Shown: piece by piece, positions 7,023 to 15,774 of the stretch
How positions within the stretch are numbered: the first letter of the stretch is position 1
Layout: every line of letters begins with the position of its first letter
Assembly (NCBI GenBank): GCA_041685355.1
Contig: JAWLFY010000082.1
Span: 1-21,492, forward strand
Source of the DNA: JAWLFY01 sp041685355
Lineage (GTDB): Bacteria > Planctomycetota > Planctomycetia > Pirellulales > Pirellulaceae
Reading direction: 5' to 3'
DNA length: 21,492 nt
Made by a program: the position numbers and the translations under genes
The notes under the pieces: model-generated
Told to the model about the DNA's origin: nothing
What the model saw: only the letters and a program-made list of their open reading frames with translations
The model's database searches: none

Positions 7023-8105
7023 ATGGATCTCCTAGTTCGCAACAAGAAACCGATCGAGCATTGGGGCGAGACGACGATTCGTCCGGGCGAGCGTGCCGAC
7101 ATCCAGTTGCCGGTGTCGCAAAGTTATAGCGGCATCGAGGCGTGCGTGCCGATCCACGTGTATCGTGCCGAACCGCCGGGCCCGATCGTGTCGATCACGG
7201 CGGCCCTGCACGGCGACGAGATCAACGGCACCGGCGCCGTCCGCGACTTGATCAACAACCCGGATCTGAAACTCCTCCGCGGGTCGCTGATCCTCGTCCC
7301 GGTCTTGAACCTGCTCGCGTTCGACCGCCACTCGCGATACCTGCCTGACCGACGCGACCTCAACCGGTCGTTCCCTGGCGACGCGATGGGGAGTTTGGCG
7401 TCGCGGATGGCGAGCACGATTTTTGACGAATTGGTTCAGCGGAGCGACATCGTGATCGATCTGCACACCGCCGCGGTCCGCCGCACGAACTATCCGTCGG
7501 TGCGTGCCGACCTGAACGACCCCGCCATCGCGCGGCTCGCCAAAGCGTTCGGGACCGAGGTGATCATGCACGGCAAAGGGCCCGCCGGGTCGCTCCGCCG
7601 CGAGGCGTGTGCCGCGGGGTGCCCGACGATCGTGATGGAAGGGGGCGAGGTGTGGAAGGTCGAACGGTTCGTCGTGGAGACGGCCGTCCGCGGGGTCCAG
7701 AACGTGCTCCGCGAACTCGGGATGATCGACGGCCAACCCGATCGGCCCGATTACCAAGTGACGGTTGAAAAAACGAAATGGATCCGGGCGGATCACGGCG
7801 GGTTTCTGCATTTCCACGTGCAACCGGGGGAGATCGTTGACGAGGGGCAGATCTTGGCGACCAACACGAACCTTTTGGGCCGCGAGCACAACGGGCTGGT
7901 TTCGCCCTTCGACGCGGTCGTGATCGGGATGACGACGCTCCCGGCGGTCAGCCCCGGCGAACCGGTGTGCCATTTGGGGCGGCTTCCCAAGGGGACCCGA
8001 CCGAAGGCGCTGCGTCGGTTGCGGCGGCTCGAGTGCGGTTTGGAGGGGCGGGTCGTCGACGACCTCGCCACGAACGTCTACGTCGTCGATCCGCCGCAGT
8101 CATGA
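7023..8105 (+). CDS. Succinylglutamate desuccinylase/aspartoacylase-family (M14-type) zinc hydrolase
   Basis: A 360-residue member of the AstE/AspA family, which cleaves N-acyl or amide bonds of acidic amino acids. Zinc ligands are visible as HGDE (H63, E66) and DLHTA (H148). The substrate-side motif RDLNRSFPG (111-119) and a candidate catalytic Glu in MEGGEV (about 206) are present. The C-terminal part (about 252-320) has the beta-rich domain typical of this family. It starts 4 bp after rimK and its stop overlaps the kinase start. AstE/AspA-like genes beside rimK and rimB-like genes are, to my knowledge, a recurrent arrangement, so it probably acts on the glutamylated product or a related peptide. 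The true substrate is not known. Confidence 0.88.
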   Translation: MDLLVRNKKPIEHWGETTIRPGERADIQLPVSQSYSGIEACVPIHVYRAEPPGPIVSITAALHGDEINGTGAVRDLINNPDLKLLRGSLILVPVLNLLAFDRHSRYLPDRRDLNRSFPGDAMGSLASRMASTIFDELVQRSDIVIDLHTAAVRRTNYPSVRADLNDPAIARLAKAFGTEVIMHGKGPAGSLRREACAAGCPTIVMEGGEVWKVERFVVETAVRGVQNVLRELGMIDGQPDRPDYQVTVEKTKWIRADHGGFLHFHVQPGEIVDEGQILATNTNLLGREHNGLVSPFDAVVIGMTTLPAVSPGEPVCHLGRLPKGTRPKALRRLRRLECGLEGRVVDDLATNVYVVDPPQS

Positions 8106-8977
8106 CCCGCCGGGCGAAAACCCGATCGGAGCGATCGCGACGCACGGCGATCGTCCTTCCCCCGCCCCCCGAACGGTCACTGCGGGTCGGCGGCATGCTC
8201 GGCAAGTACCGGCTCGAAAGACGGCTCGGGCGGGGCGGGTTCGCAACCGTGTACGCCGCCACCGACACGCTGTTGGGGACGAAAGTCGCGGTCAAAGTGC
8301 CGTCGGTCGAATTCGTTTCGGCGGAACTGGTCGACGAGTTCCGCCGCGAGGCGAGGTTGACATCGAGGCTCGACCACCCGCACATCTTGCCGATCCGTGA
8401 CGCCAGCTTCATCGACGGACGACTCGTGATCGTCACCCCGCTCGCCGAACGGACCCTCGATGAGCGGCTGCAGAAACGGATCGCGTTCGAGTCCGCGTTC
8501 GAACTTTTGACTCAGCTGCTCCACGGCGTGACGCATGCCCACCAGCGGGGCGTGATCCACTGCGACATCAAACCGGAGAACGTGTTGCTGTTCGAGGACA
8601 ACCGGATCCGGCTAGCGGACTTCGGGATCGCCAAGGCGGCCCAGCGGACCGTTCGCGGGTCGGGGACCGGAACGGTCGGCTACATGGCGCCCGAACAGGC
8701 GATGGGGAAACCGTCGGCCCGCTCCGATGTGTTCTCGATCGGGCTGATCGCGTACCGGATGCTGGCCGGGAAGTGGCCCGAGTACCCGTTCGAATGGCCG
8801 TTCCCCGCAGCGGACCGACTCCGCCGCCGCGCCCATCCCGATTTGATCGGGGTGATCCGGAAATCGGTGCAAATCCGCCCCCGCGACCGCTACCGTGACG
8901 CCGGCCAGATGCTCGCCGCGTGGGAAGCGACCCGTCTGAAGGCGATCCGCTTCTCCCGTCGCCATCGCCGTACGTGA
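8102..8977 (+). CDS. Ser/Thr protein kinase, minimal catalytic domain, HCD variant
   Basis: A 291-residue Hanks-type kinase. It has a glycine-rich loop GRGGFATV (43-50), the ATP-binding Lys in VAVKV (K65), a catalytic loop HCDIKPEN (153-160, Asp155), DFG (173-175) and APE (196-198). The usual Arg of HRD is Cys, so this is a non-RD kinase. There is no transmembrane segment, no PASTA repeat and no sensor domain, so it should be a soluble cytosolic enzyme. Its ATG overlaps the aspartoacylase-like stop as ATGA, which suggests translational coupling. This places it with the RimK module, whose proteins or target it may phosphorylate (inference). An open upstream extension to 7967 is a shadow of the previous gene. 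Confidence 0.92.
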   Translation: MTRRAKTRSERSRRTAIVLPPPPERSLRVGGMLGKYRLERRLGRGGFATVYAATDTLLGTKVAVKVPSVEFVSAELVDEFRREARLTSRLDHPHILPIRDASFIDGRLVIVTPLAERTLDERLQKRIAFESAFELLTQLLHGVTHAHQRGVIHCDIKPENVLLFEDNRIRLADFGIAKAAQRTVRGSGTGTVGYMAPEQAMGKPSARSDVFSIGLIAYRMLAGKWPEYPFEWPFPAADRLRRRAHPDLIGVIRKSVQIRPRDRYRDAGQMLAAWEATRLKAIRFSRRHRRT

Positions 8978-9007
8978 CCCGACACACCAACCCTTAGCGA
9001 CCTTGAG

Positions 9008-10570
9008 ATGCCCCGCGATCTGTCACGACCGCAGACGAACCCCGACCGGCCGATCGTGTCGTTGCCGGCGGGGGGGCTGCCGGTCGTGCGTCGGTTGCCG
9101 ACGGGAACCGACGCGGTCGCGATCTTCGAGCGGCTCCGTCGGCTGAACCATGTGGTGTGGTTTGACTCGTCACGCGCGGCGGCGGCCGCTGACGACTCGA
9201 CCCAGGCCCGCGACTCGACCCCGACCCGCGAATCATCCGAGCTCGCCGGACGATATTCGTTTCTCACCGCCGATCCGGTTCGTTGGATGACGGCGTCGAT
9301 CGGCGACCCCGACCCGTGGCCGACTCTGCGGCGGTGGGCGAGGCGGTTGCCGGCTTCGTGTGTGCCGGGGCTGCCGCCGTTCCAGGGCGGGATCGCGGGG
9401 CTGATCGGGTATGAGGCGGCGACCTGGATCGAACCGGTTCCCGCCCCTCCCGCGGATGATCTTGCGACCGCGTCGATCGCCGTCGGGCTCTACGACTGGG
9501 TGATCGCGATCGACCATGTGACCGGCAACACGTGGCTGTTCAGCCAGGGACTCGGGGCGGAGCCCGGGGAGGACCGCGGGAGGATGGCGCGACGCCGGGC
9601 GGACGAGGTCGAACGATGGTTGGATGCGGCGCCGGCGGAGACGGGGCTTCCGACGCCGCCCCTGTCACCGCCGGAATCTGCCGACGATCGGACGTCTGGG
9701 CCCGAGGGGACGGCGGCGGGCTCGCCGCGGACCTCGCGGCAGTTCCCGACGCACCGGCCCGACGTGACGAGTAATTTCTCGGGGGCCGGGTTTCGGGACG
9801 CGGTCGCGGAGATCGTCCGCCGGATCGGGCGTGGCGACTCGTTCCAGGTCAACTTGGCGCAGCGGCTGCTCCGCCCCGCGTCCGGCACGGCGGCGGAGCT
9901 TTACCTGCGGTTGCGACATCACAACCCGGCCCCGTTCGCGGGTTACCTCGACGCCGGGTCGTTCCGAGTCGTCAGTTCCTCGCCGGAAGGGTTTTTGAAG
10001 GTTCGTGGCCGCGAGGTCGAGACGCGGCCGATCAAGGGGACCGTTCCGCGGACCGGCGATGCCGCCCGCGACGCCGAGTTGGAGCGGCGGCTGCGGGGGA
10101 GTGAAAAGGATCACGCCGAGAACGTGATGATCGTCGACCTGATGCGGAACGACCTGTCGCGGGTATGCGAGGACGACAGCGTCGTCGTGTCACAGTTGTG
10201 CGAGGTCGAGCGATACGCCCATGTCCAGCACCTCGTTTCCGCCGTCCGCGGGCGGCTCCGCGCGGGAGCCGACACCGTCGAGCTGCTGCGGGTTTGTTTC
10301 CCCGGCGGTTCGGTGACCGGTGCCCCGAAGGTCGAGGCGATGCGGACGATCGCGGAGCTCGAGCCGAACCGGCGGGGGCCTTATTGCGGTTCGCTCGGCT
10401 ACATCGGTTGCGGGGGCGACGCCGAGTTCAACATTCTGATCCGCACGATCACCTCGGCGGGCGGTTATTGGCAGATCCCCGTCGGCGGCGGGATCACCGC
10501 GCGGAGCAACCCGGCGGACGAGGAAGCCGAAACGTGGGCGAAGGCCGCGGGGATGCTCGAGGCGACCTGA
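9008..10570 (+). CDS. pabB: Aminodeoxychorismate synthase component I (PabB)
   Basis: A 520-residue chorismate-binding enzyme that makes 4-amino-4-deoxychorismate for folate synthesis, using ammonia from PabA. The motif PIKGT (341-345) has Lys343, the residue typical of PabB; TrpE has PIAGT instead. Also visible are SFQVNLAQR (278-286), SSPEGFL (324-330), MIVDLMRNDLSRV (374-386), CFPGGSVTGAPK (430-441) and the C-terminal GGGITARSNPADEE. Residues 52-78 and about 205-250 are low-complexity linkers, the first with an imperfect 18-bp repeat. It begins 30 bp after the kinase stop. No pabA or pabC is present here. The salvage-type fusion with a lyase is not seen. Confidence 0.88.
   Translation: MPRDLSRPQTNPDRPIVSLPAGGLPVVRRLPTGTDAVAIFERLRRLNHVVWFDSSRAAAAADDSTQARDSTPTRESSELAGRYSFLTADPVRWMTASIGDPDPWPTLRRWARRLPASCVPGLPPFQGGIAGLIGYEAATWIEPVPAPPADDLATASIAVGLYDWVIAIDHVTGNTWLFSQGLGAEPGEDRGRMARRRADEVERWLDAAPAETGLPTPPLSPPESADDRTSGPEGTAAGSPRTSRQFPTHRPDVTSNFSGAGFRDAVAEIVRRIGRGDSFQVNLAQRLLRPASGTAAELYLRLRHHNPAPFAGYLDAGSFRVVSSSPEGFLKVRGREVETRPIKGTVPRTGDAARDAELERRLRGSEKDHAENVMIVDLMRNDLSRVCEDDSVVVSQLCEVERYAHVQHLVSAVRGRLRAGADTVELLRVCFPGGSVTGAPKVEAMRTIAELEPNRRGPYCGSLGYIGCGGDAEFNILIRTITSAGGYWQIPVGGGITARSNPADEEAETWAKAAGMLEAT
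9194..9229 (+). repeat. 18-bp imperfect tandem repeat in pabB linker
   Basis: Two 18-base units (9194-9211 and 9212-9229) begin with GACTCGACCC and end with CCCGC, and differ at two positions. They encode DSTQARDSTPTR in a non-conserved linker of PabB, and the frame is preserved. Confidence 0.7.
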
Positions 10571-10704
10571 ACCCGTTTGAGCCCCTTCGAAGAACCGATC
10601 CGATTGCCGTTTACCCGTCGGCATCGTGTGGCCTAGACTCCGCCGGTCATCGGACCCCGACCGCCGGGCGACCGGGGGCGACACCCGCGGTGCCGTCTCC
10701 CCCC

Positions 10705-10742
10705 CGTCCCGCCGGAAATCTCGCGTCCCGCCGGAAATCTCG
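10705..10742 (+). repeat. 19-bp perfect tandem repeat before the lolE-like gene
   Basis: CGTCCCGCCGGAAATCTCG is repeated exactly twice (10705-10723, 10724-10742). It lies 14 bases upstream of the permease ATG, and a GAAGGA just after it (10745-10750) may serve as the ribosome binding site. The rest of the 186-base gap from 10571 shows no gene; it may contain the promoter of the Lol-like operon, but I see no convincing -10/-35 pair. Confidence 0.9.
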
Positions 10743-10756
10743 CCGAAGGAACGGCC

Positions 10757-12304
10757 ATGTATCGCTGGTTGCTCTGCTTTCGCTATCTGCGGACGCGTTA
10801 CATCGCGCTCGCGTCGATCATCAGCGTGACGCTCGGGGTCGCGACCCTGATCGTGGTGAACAGCGTGATGGCGGGGTTTTCCGCCGAGATGCACGAGCGA
10901 CTCCACGGGCTCGCGTCGGACATCTTGATCGAGTGTCACGCCAGTTCCGGGATGCCCGACCCTGAAAAGCACTTAGAGATCATTCGAGACGTCGTCGGCG
11001 AGGACCTGGCGGGTACGTCGGTGAGCGTCCATGTCCCGGCGATGTTGGCAATCGATTTCAACGGCCAGCTGATCAACCGGCACGTCAATTTGGTCGGCAT
11101 CGACGCCGAGACATATGACGACGTAAGCCATTTCGGCCGCTACCTGCTGCACCCGGAGAACCGTCGCCAAGCGAGCTTTGAGCTTCGCGATGACGGCTAT
11201 CCCGACCGCGACCGGATGGCGGATTGGGGATGGGAATACCGCCGCAAGCGGGCGAACTACGAGAAGATGTTGGCAGACGAACGGGCGATGGTACGGTCGA
11301 TGAACGGGGCGTCATCGGCGGGCGCCGAGGCGGTGGAGTCGGAGGGGCCGTCGATGGGGAATCTCGTCCCGGCGGAACTTCGCGACGCTGACGGCGACGG
11401 GGAAGCCCAAGAGTTCGATCCGACGAAAGACCAGTATCCCGGCATCGTGCTCGGGATCGCGACGTGCAGCACCAAGCATCGGGACCAAGCCGACGCCGTC
11501 ATCGACCATTTTTACTGTCGTCCCGGGGACGACGTGCGGATGATGTTCCCCAACGCCGCCGACGACACGAAAGTGGTCAACCAGAAATTCACCGTGGTCG
11601 ACTTGTACGAATCGGGGATGAGCGAATACGACAGCACTTTCGCGTTCGTTCAGCTCGACCGGTTGCAGGATTATCGCGGGATGATTCATCCGGAGACCGG
11701 TGCCCGGAGCGTGACCACGATCCAGCTGAAGCTCGCCGAGGGGGCCGACTTGAACGCCGCCCGCGACGCGCTCCGGCGGCGGTTCCCGCCCGACATGTAT
11801 GCTTACAACATTCAAACGTGGCGTGACATGCAAGGCCCGTTGCTTGCGGCGGTGCAGTTGGAAACGACGATCCTGAACATTTTGTTGTTCTTGATCATCG
11901 CGGTCGCCGGGTTCGGGATCTTGGCGACGTTCTTCATGATCGTCGTCGAAAAGACACGCGACATCGGGACGCTCAAGGCGCTGGGCGCGTCCGGCGGCGG
12001 GGTGATGAGCATCTTCCTGAGCTACGGGCTGTTGCTGGGCGTCGTCGGGAGTGGCGTCGGGCTCGCGGGCGGCCTGCTTTTCGTCGATCACATCAATTCG
12101 ATCGCCGGGGTGATCGAATCGGTGACGGGACAAGAGGTATTCGACCCGACCGTCTATTACTTCAGCGAGATCCCGACGATCATCCGCCCGGCAATGTTGG
12201 TGTGGGTGATGGTCGGGGCGATCGCGATCGCGGTGATCGCGAGCGTTCTCCCGGCGCTCCGCGCCGCGAGAATGGATCCGGTGCAATCGTTGCGGTTCGA
12301 ATGA
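10757..12304 (+). CDS. LolC/LolE-like (MacB/FtsX-type) ABC transporter permease
   Basis: A 515-residue permease with one N-terminal membrane segment (about residues 16-38) and three near the C-terminus (about 372-400, 420-445 and 480-503). A large extracytoplasmic domain lies between them. The C-terminal cytoplasmic loop VVEKTRDIGTLKALGAS and the ending SVLPALRAARMDPVQSLRFE are diagnostic of the LolC/E and FtsX family. Such permeases with LolD pull lipoproteins from the inner membrane, but related ones export other substrates. The extracytoplasmic domain has a charged stretch with an acidic region (about 180-225) that may be lineage-specific. Only one permease gene is here, so a homodimer or a second copy elsewhere is expected. 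The start has a GAAGGA a few bases upstream. Confidence 0.88.
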   Translation: MYRWLLCFRYLRTRYIALASIISVTLGVATLIVVNSVMAGFSAEMHERLHGLASDILIECHASSGMPDPEKHLEIIRDVVGEDLAGTSVSVHVPAMLAIDFNGQLINRHVNLVGIDAETYDDVSHFGRYLLHPENRRQASFELRDDGYPDRDRMADWGWEYRRKRANYEKMLADERAMVRSMNGASSAGAEAVESEGPSMGNLVPAELRDADGDGEAQEFDPTKDQYPGIVLGIATCSTKHRDQADAVIDHFYCRPGDDVRMMFPNAADDTKVVNQKFTVVDLYESGMSEYDSTFAFVQLDRLQDYRGMIHPETGARSVTTIQLKLAEGADLNAARDALRRRFPPDMYAYNIQTWRDMQGPLLAAVQLETTILNILLFLIIAVAGFGILATFFMIVVEKTRDIGTLKALGASGGGVMSIFLSYGLLLGVVGSGVGLAGGLLFVDHINSIAGVIESVTGQEVFDPTVYYFSEIPTIIRPAMLVWVMVGAIAIAVIASVLPALRAARMDPVQSLRFE

Positions 12305-13098
12305 GTCCGTCGCCATCCCGTTTTCCGCGAAACGCCAACCTTTCTCAAAGCCTGGTCCGCCACCCGATGAACAACGACGTGATCTTGAGAGCCGTGGGGA
12401 TCCACAAGAGCTATCACAAGGACCGTTTGGAGTTGCCCGTGTTGCGGGGCGTCGACGTGGACATCGAGGCGGGGAAGGTGACGGCGCTGGTCGGGCGGAG
12501 CGGCAGCGGCAAGAGCACGTTGATGCACCTGATGGCGACGCTCGATCGACCCGACGCGGGGGAAGTTTGGTTCCGCGCCCGCCGGATCGACAACGCCCCG
12601 CGGGCGGAACGGGACGCGTTCCGTAACGGAGACGTCGGGATCATCTTCCAGTTCTATCACCTGCTCCCGGAACTGACGGCGCTCGAAAACGTGCTCGCGC
12701 CGACGATGATCGGACACTCGGTGTTGGGATACTTCCGGCATCGGAAGGAAGCCCGGCGACGGGCCGAGGCGATGCTCGACCGAGTCGGGCTGTCGCACCG
12801 CGCCGCACACCGGCCCAGCGAGATGAGCGGCGGGGAGATGCAACGCGCGGCGATCGCACGGTCGCTGATGAACGACCCCCAACTGTTGCTCGCGGACGAG
12901 CCGACCGGGAACCTGGACACCGAGACCGGCCAGGAGATCCTGTCGTTGCTGCGAGGGCTGAACGAGACGGACGGGTTGACGATCGTGATGATCACCCATG
13001 ACGACGCGATCGCCGAGGCGGCGGATGTCGGGTATCGGATGAAGGACGGGCGGCTCGTCACGTCGCCGCGACGGGCGATCCAGGCCGCGTGCGCGTGA
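12301..13098 (+). CDS. LolD-like ABC transporter ATP-binding protein
   Basis: A 265-residue ATPase of the LolD/MacB type that powers the preceding permease. It has Walker A GRSGSGKST (65-73), the Q-loop in IIFQFYHLLPELTALENV, the signature MSGGEMQRAAIARSL (175-189), Walker B LLLADEPTGNLD (195-206) and an H-loop MITHD. The ATG at 12301 overlaps the permease stop as ATGA. A second ATG at 12367 gives a 243-residue protein beginning MNNDVILRAVGIHKSY, closer to the usual family N-terminus, so the first 22 residues may not be translated. Confidence 0.92.
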   Translation: MSPSPSRFPRNANLSQSLVRHPMNNDVILRAVGIHKSYHKDRLELPVLRGVDVDIEAGKVTALVGRSGSGKSTLMHLMATLDRPDAGEVWFRARRIDNAPRAERDAFRNGDVGIIFQFYHLLPELTALENVLAPTMIGHSVLGYFRHRKEARRRAEAMLDRVGLSHRAAHRPSEMSGGEMQRAAIARSLMNDPQLLLADEPTGNLDTETGQEILSLLRGLNETDGLTIVMITHDDAIAEAADVGYRMKDGRLVTSPRRAIQAACA

Positions 13099-13168
13099 AC
13101 CGGTTGCCACCGGCGTCTCTCCTCGGCGCGGAACCGTTGCTTCCCTTACGCTCCTGCCACGGGCCACG

Positions 13169-14818
13169 ATGAACGTCGTCATCCTTCATTGCCACTTCGA
13201 ACGGGGCGGAGTGACGCAGGTCGTCGAGAACCACGTCGCCGGGATCGTCGACGCGGATGACGACGTTTCGATTTGGCTCGCTTCGGGGCCACGGCAATCA
13301 GGACTCTCGCCGGCGATACGCGATGCGACTCGGCAATGGGTCGTCGACGATTTCGACTATGACCCTCCCGGACTGCCCGCGGGGTCGGCCGAGCGTCGGG
13401 CCGAATCGATCGGACACCGACTCTTCGTGCGGTTGCACCAAGCCGGCTGCCGACCCGACGACACGGTGATCCATTGGCACAACCACAGCCTCGGAAAGAA
13501 CACCGCGGCGCCCGGGGTGATCCGGCGGCTCGCCGAGGACGGGTGGCGGTTGTTGTTGCAGATCCACGACTTTGCCGAAGACCAACGCCCGGAAAACTAC
13601 GCGGCATTGATCCGGGCGAGCGGGGCGACCGACCGGACGCGGCTGGACCGTTATCTCTATCCCGATGTGACGAACGTTCATTACGCGACGCTGACCCACG
13701 CCGATGCCGGGGTGCTCGGCCAAGTCGGGATCCCCGGCGCTCGGTCGCACCGGTTACCCAACAGTGTCGCGTTACCGCCGACGCCGTCCGCGGCCGATTC
13801 GGGGGACTCGCACGCGACGGGTTCGGAAACCGAACGGCGGGAAGCGGCACTCGATCGGGTTCGGCGTTGTTTGGGGTTACCCGTCTCGGCGAGGTGGTGT
13901 CTCTATCCGGTTCGTGGGATTCGTCGCAAGAATGTCGGGGAGTTTTTGTTGTTGACCCGGTGGCTCCCGCCGGACCGATACGGCGGATTGACGCTTCGCC
14001 CGGCGACCCCGGTTGAGGCGCGGTCGTACCAGCGGTGGCGAGGGGTTGCGAAGACGCTCTCGCCGCGGGCCGTGTTCGATGCGGCGCATCATCCCGATCT
14101 CGATTACGCGACGAACCTTGCGGCGAGCGAAATGATCGTTTCCACCAGCGTTGCCGAGGGGTTCGGGATGGCGTTCCTCGAACCGTGGCTGGCGGGACGC
14201 GGGGTTGTTGCCCGGCGGATCGCGACCGCCACCGACGACTTTTTGGAAGCGGGGATGTGGTTCGATTCGCTCTATGAGTCGATCCCCATCCCTGGCAGCG
14301 TGGACTGGTTGCGGGCGGTCCGCGAGGAGGCGTGGCTCGCCGAGCAAGCCGCGTGGCGAGACGTTCCCGAGTCGTTTCGCCCGAGCCAAACTCGCCCGGC
14401 TGGTGACGATGCGAGCGACTCGCCTGCCGGTGACGCGATCGATTTCGCCGACTTGTTGCCCGCGCGGCAGATCGAGACTTTGGAGCGGATGTCGCGCGAC
14501 GCCGGGTTCGAGACGGAATTACGAAGTCGCTCGGCGCCGCTGGTCGAACGATTGACCGGCGAGTTTTCGGCGGAGATCATCTCTCGCAACCGGTCCGTGA
14601 TCGAATCGACGTATTCGACGCGACGCCAAGGTGAACGGCTTGCGGGCGTGTACCAGGCGGTCCTCGAATCCGCGACGGGCCGGTCGGAACCCGACCGCCG
14701 CGACACTCCCGGCGGGGCACTCGACGCCGTCCAACGGGTTCACCCGTATTTCCCCTGCCGAACCGAGATCCCGCCCGGTGACGAACGAACCGTCGATGAA
14801 CCGCCATCCCCTGCTTGA
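13169..14818 (+). CDS. GT-B fold glycosyltransferase (group 1/4-like)
   Basis: A 549-residue protein. The start MNVVILHCHFERGGVTQVVENH is typical of the donor/acceptor loop of GT4-like enzymes. LPNSVALPP (196-204), YPVRGIRRKNVGEFLLL (246-262) and STSVAEGFGMAFLEPW (325-340) match the nucleotide-sugar-binding half, with the EGFG Glu at 330. It likely transfers a sugar from a nucleotide donor onto a small molecule or glycan. The acceptor is unknown. The C-terminal 150 residues are an extra, partly helical region with Pro/Arg-rich ends. The ATG at 13169 lies 70 bp after lolD. Its end overlaps the HAD gene by 23 bp. Confidence 0.75.
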   Translation: MNVVILHCHFERGGVTQVVENHVAGIVDADDDVSIWLASGPRQSGLSPAIRDATRQWVVDDFDYDPPGLPAGSAERRAESIGHRLFVRLHQAGCRPDDTVIHWHNHSLGKNTAAPGVIRRLAEDGWRLLLQIHDFAEDQRPENYAALIRASGATDRTRLDRYLYPDVTNVHYATLTHADAGVLGQVGIPGARSHRLPNSVALPPTPSAADSGDSHATGSETERREAALDRVRRCLGLPVSARWCLYPVRGIRRKNVGEFLLLTRWLPPDRYGGLTLRPATPVEARSYQRWRGVAKTLSPRAVFDAAHHPDLDYATNLAASEMIVSTSVAEGFGMAFLEPWLAGRGVVARRIATATDDFLEAGMWFDSLYESIPIPGSVDWLRAVREEAWLAEQAAWRDVPESFRPSQTRPAGDDASDSPAGDAIDFADLLPARQIETLERMSRDAGFETELRSRSAPLVERLTGEFSAEIISRNRSVIESTYSTRRQGERLAGVYQAVLESATGRSEPDRRDTPGGALDAVQRVHPYFPCRTEIPPGDERTVDEPPSPA

Positions 14819-15770
14819 CGCCGTTTTGCGCCACCGCCGGCCGCTCGTCCCGTTGCCGACCGACGTCGCGCCGCGGGGGACAACGATCTCGGGGGTCCGC
14901 GCGGTGATCTTCGACGTTTACGGGACGCTCGTCATCAGCGGTTGTGGGGACGTCGGAGTCGCGGCCGAGGAGGTCACGGCGAGGAACGTCGACGAAGAGC
15001 TCGACGGCTCGAAACGCGACCCTCGCGAAGCCGCGATGGCGGACGCGTTTCGCGCCGTCGGCTGGGAGACGGCGGTGACCGGACTCCCCACGCCGGCCAT
15101 GCTCGACCGTCAGATTCGGGCGTTGAACGAGGCGGCGGCCGGCGCTCTGGGGACGAAGCCGGAGGTCGACCTGTTCGAGGCGTGGCGACGCACGTTGGAC
15201 GAGGCGGGGATGACGGATCGCGCGGCCGCGACGACCGATGTCGTCCGCTTGGCGGCGGAATACGAATCGCGAGCGAATCCGACGTGGCCGTTGCCGGGCG
15301 CGGCCGACTGTTTGTCCGAGCTATCCCGACGCGGGTTCACGCTCGGGATCGTCAGCAACGCCCAACCGTTTACCCTCCCGCTGGTCGAAGATCTGATCGG
15401 CGCAGATCTCGCCGACGAATCGAAAGCCGGTGGCCGGTTCGACCTGGACCTGTGCGTCTTCTCGTATCGATATCGCCAAGCGAAGCCGTCGCCCCGATTG
15501 TTCGATGCCCTCGTCGCCTCGCTCGGACGTCGCGGGATCGGACCCGGAGAGGCGTTATACGTCGGCAATGACATGCTGAACGACGTTTGGGCGGCATCCC
15601 GTGCCGGGTTGAAGACGGCTTGGTTCGCCGGTGACGCGCGGAGTTGCCGGCCCCGCGACGACGATCCCCGGTGCCACGGGTTAAGTCCCGATGCGGTCAT
15701 CACCGCGTGGAACCAACTCCTCCCGATGTTACCCGGCGGTTGCCACGGTCGCGAGTCGGGTCGAGGATAG
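14796..15770 (+). CDS. HAD-superfamily hydrolase (DxYGT type)
   Basis: A 324-residue haloacid dehalogenase-like hydrolase. Motif I is FDVYGTL (D40; Tyr at the +2 position, as in 2-haloacid dehalogenases and some phosphatases). Motif II is GIVSNAQ, motif III is the Lys in RQAKPSP, and motif IV is YVGNDMLNDVWAA. A helical cap lies between motifs I and II. The substrate may be a phosphorylated sugar or a haloacid; the overlap with the glycosyltransferase favours a sugar-phosphate link, but that is inference. The ATG at 14796 overlaps the end of the preceding gene. An open extension back to 14631 lacks the family N-terminus and is ignored. Confidence 0.82.
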   Translation: MNRHPLLDAVLRHRRPLVPLPTDVAPRGTTISGVRAVIFDVYGTLVISGCGDVGVAAEEVTARNVDEELDGSKRDPREAAMADAFRAVGWETAVTGLPTPAMLDRQIRALNEAAAGALGTKPEVDLFEAWRRTLDEAGMTDRAAATTDVVRLAAEYESRANPTWPLPGAADCLSELSRRGFTLGIVSNAQPFTLPLVEDLIGADLADESKAGGRFDLDLCVFSYRYRQAKPSPRLFDALVASLGRRGIGPGEALYVGNDMLNDVWAASRAGLKTAWFAGDARSCRPRDDDPRCHGLSPDAVITAWNQLLPMLPGGCHGRESGRG

Positions 15771-15774
15771 ACAA

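Noticed and set aside
5753..7102. A 449-codon minus-strand frame covering all of rimK
   Set aside because: The rimK frame has full ATP-grasp motifs, and the antisense product is low-complexity with no recognisable domain.
9008..10570. Anthranilate synthase component I (TrpE) as an alternative to PabB
   Set aside because: PIKGT with Lys343 is the PabB form of the motif; TrpE has Ala there.
11312..12316. A 334-codon minus-strand frame opposite the lolE-like gene
   Set aside because: It is a His/Asp/Arg-rich shadow; the plus strand has a typical FtsX-family C-terminus.
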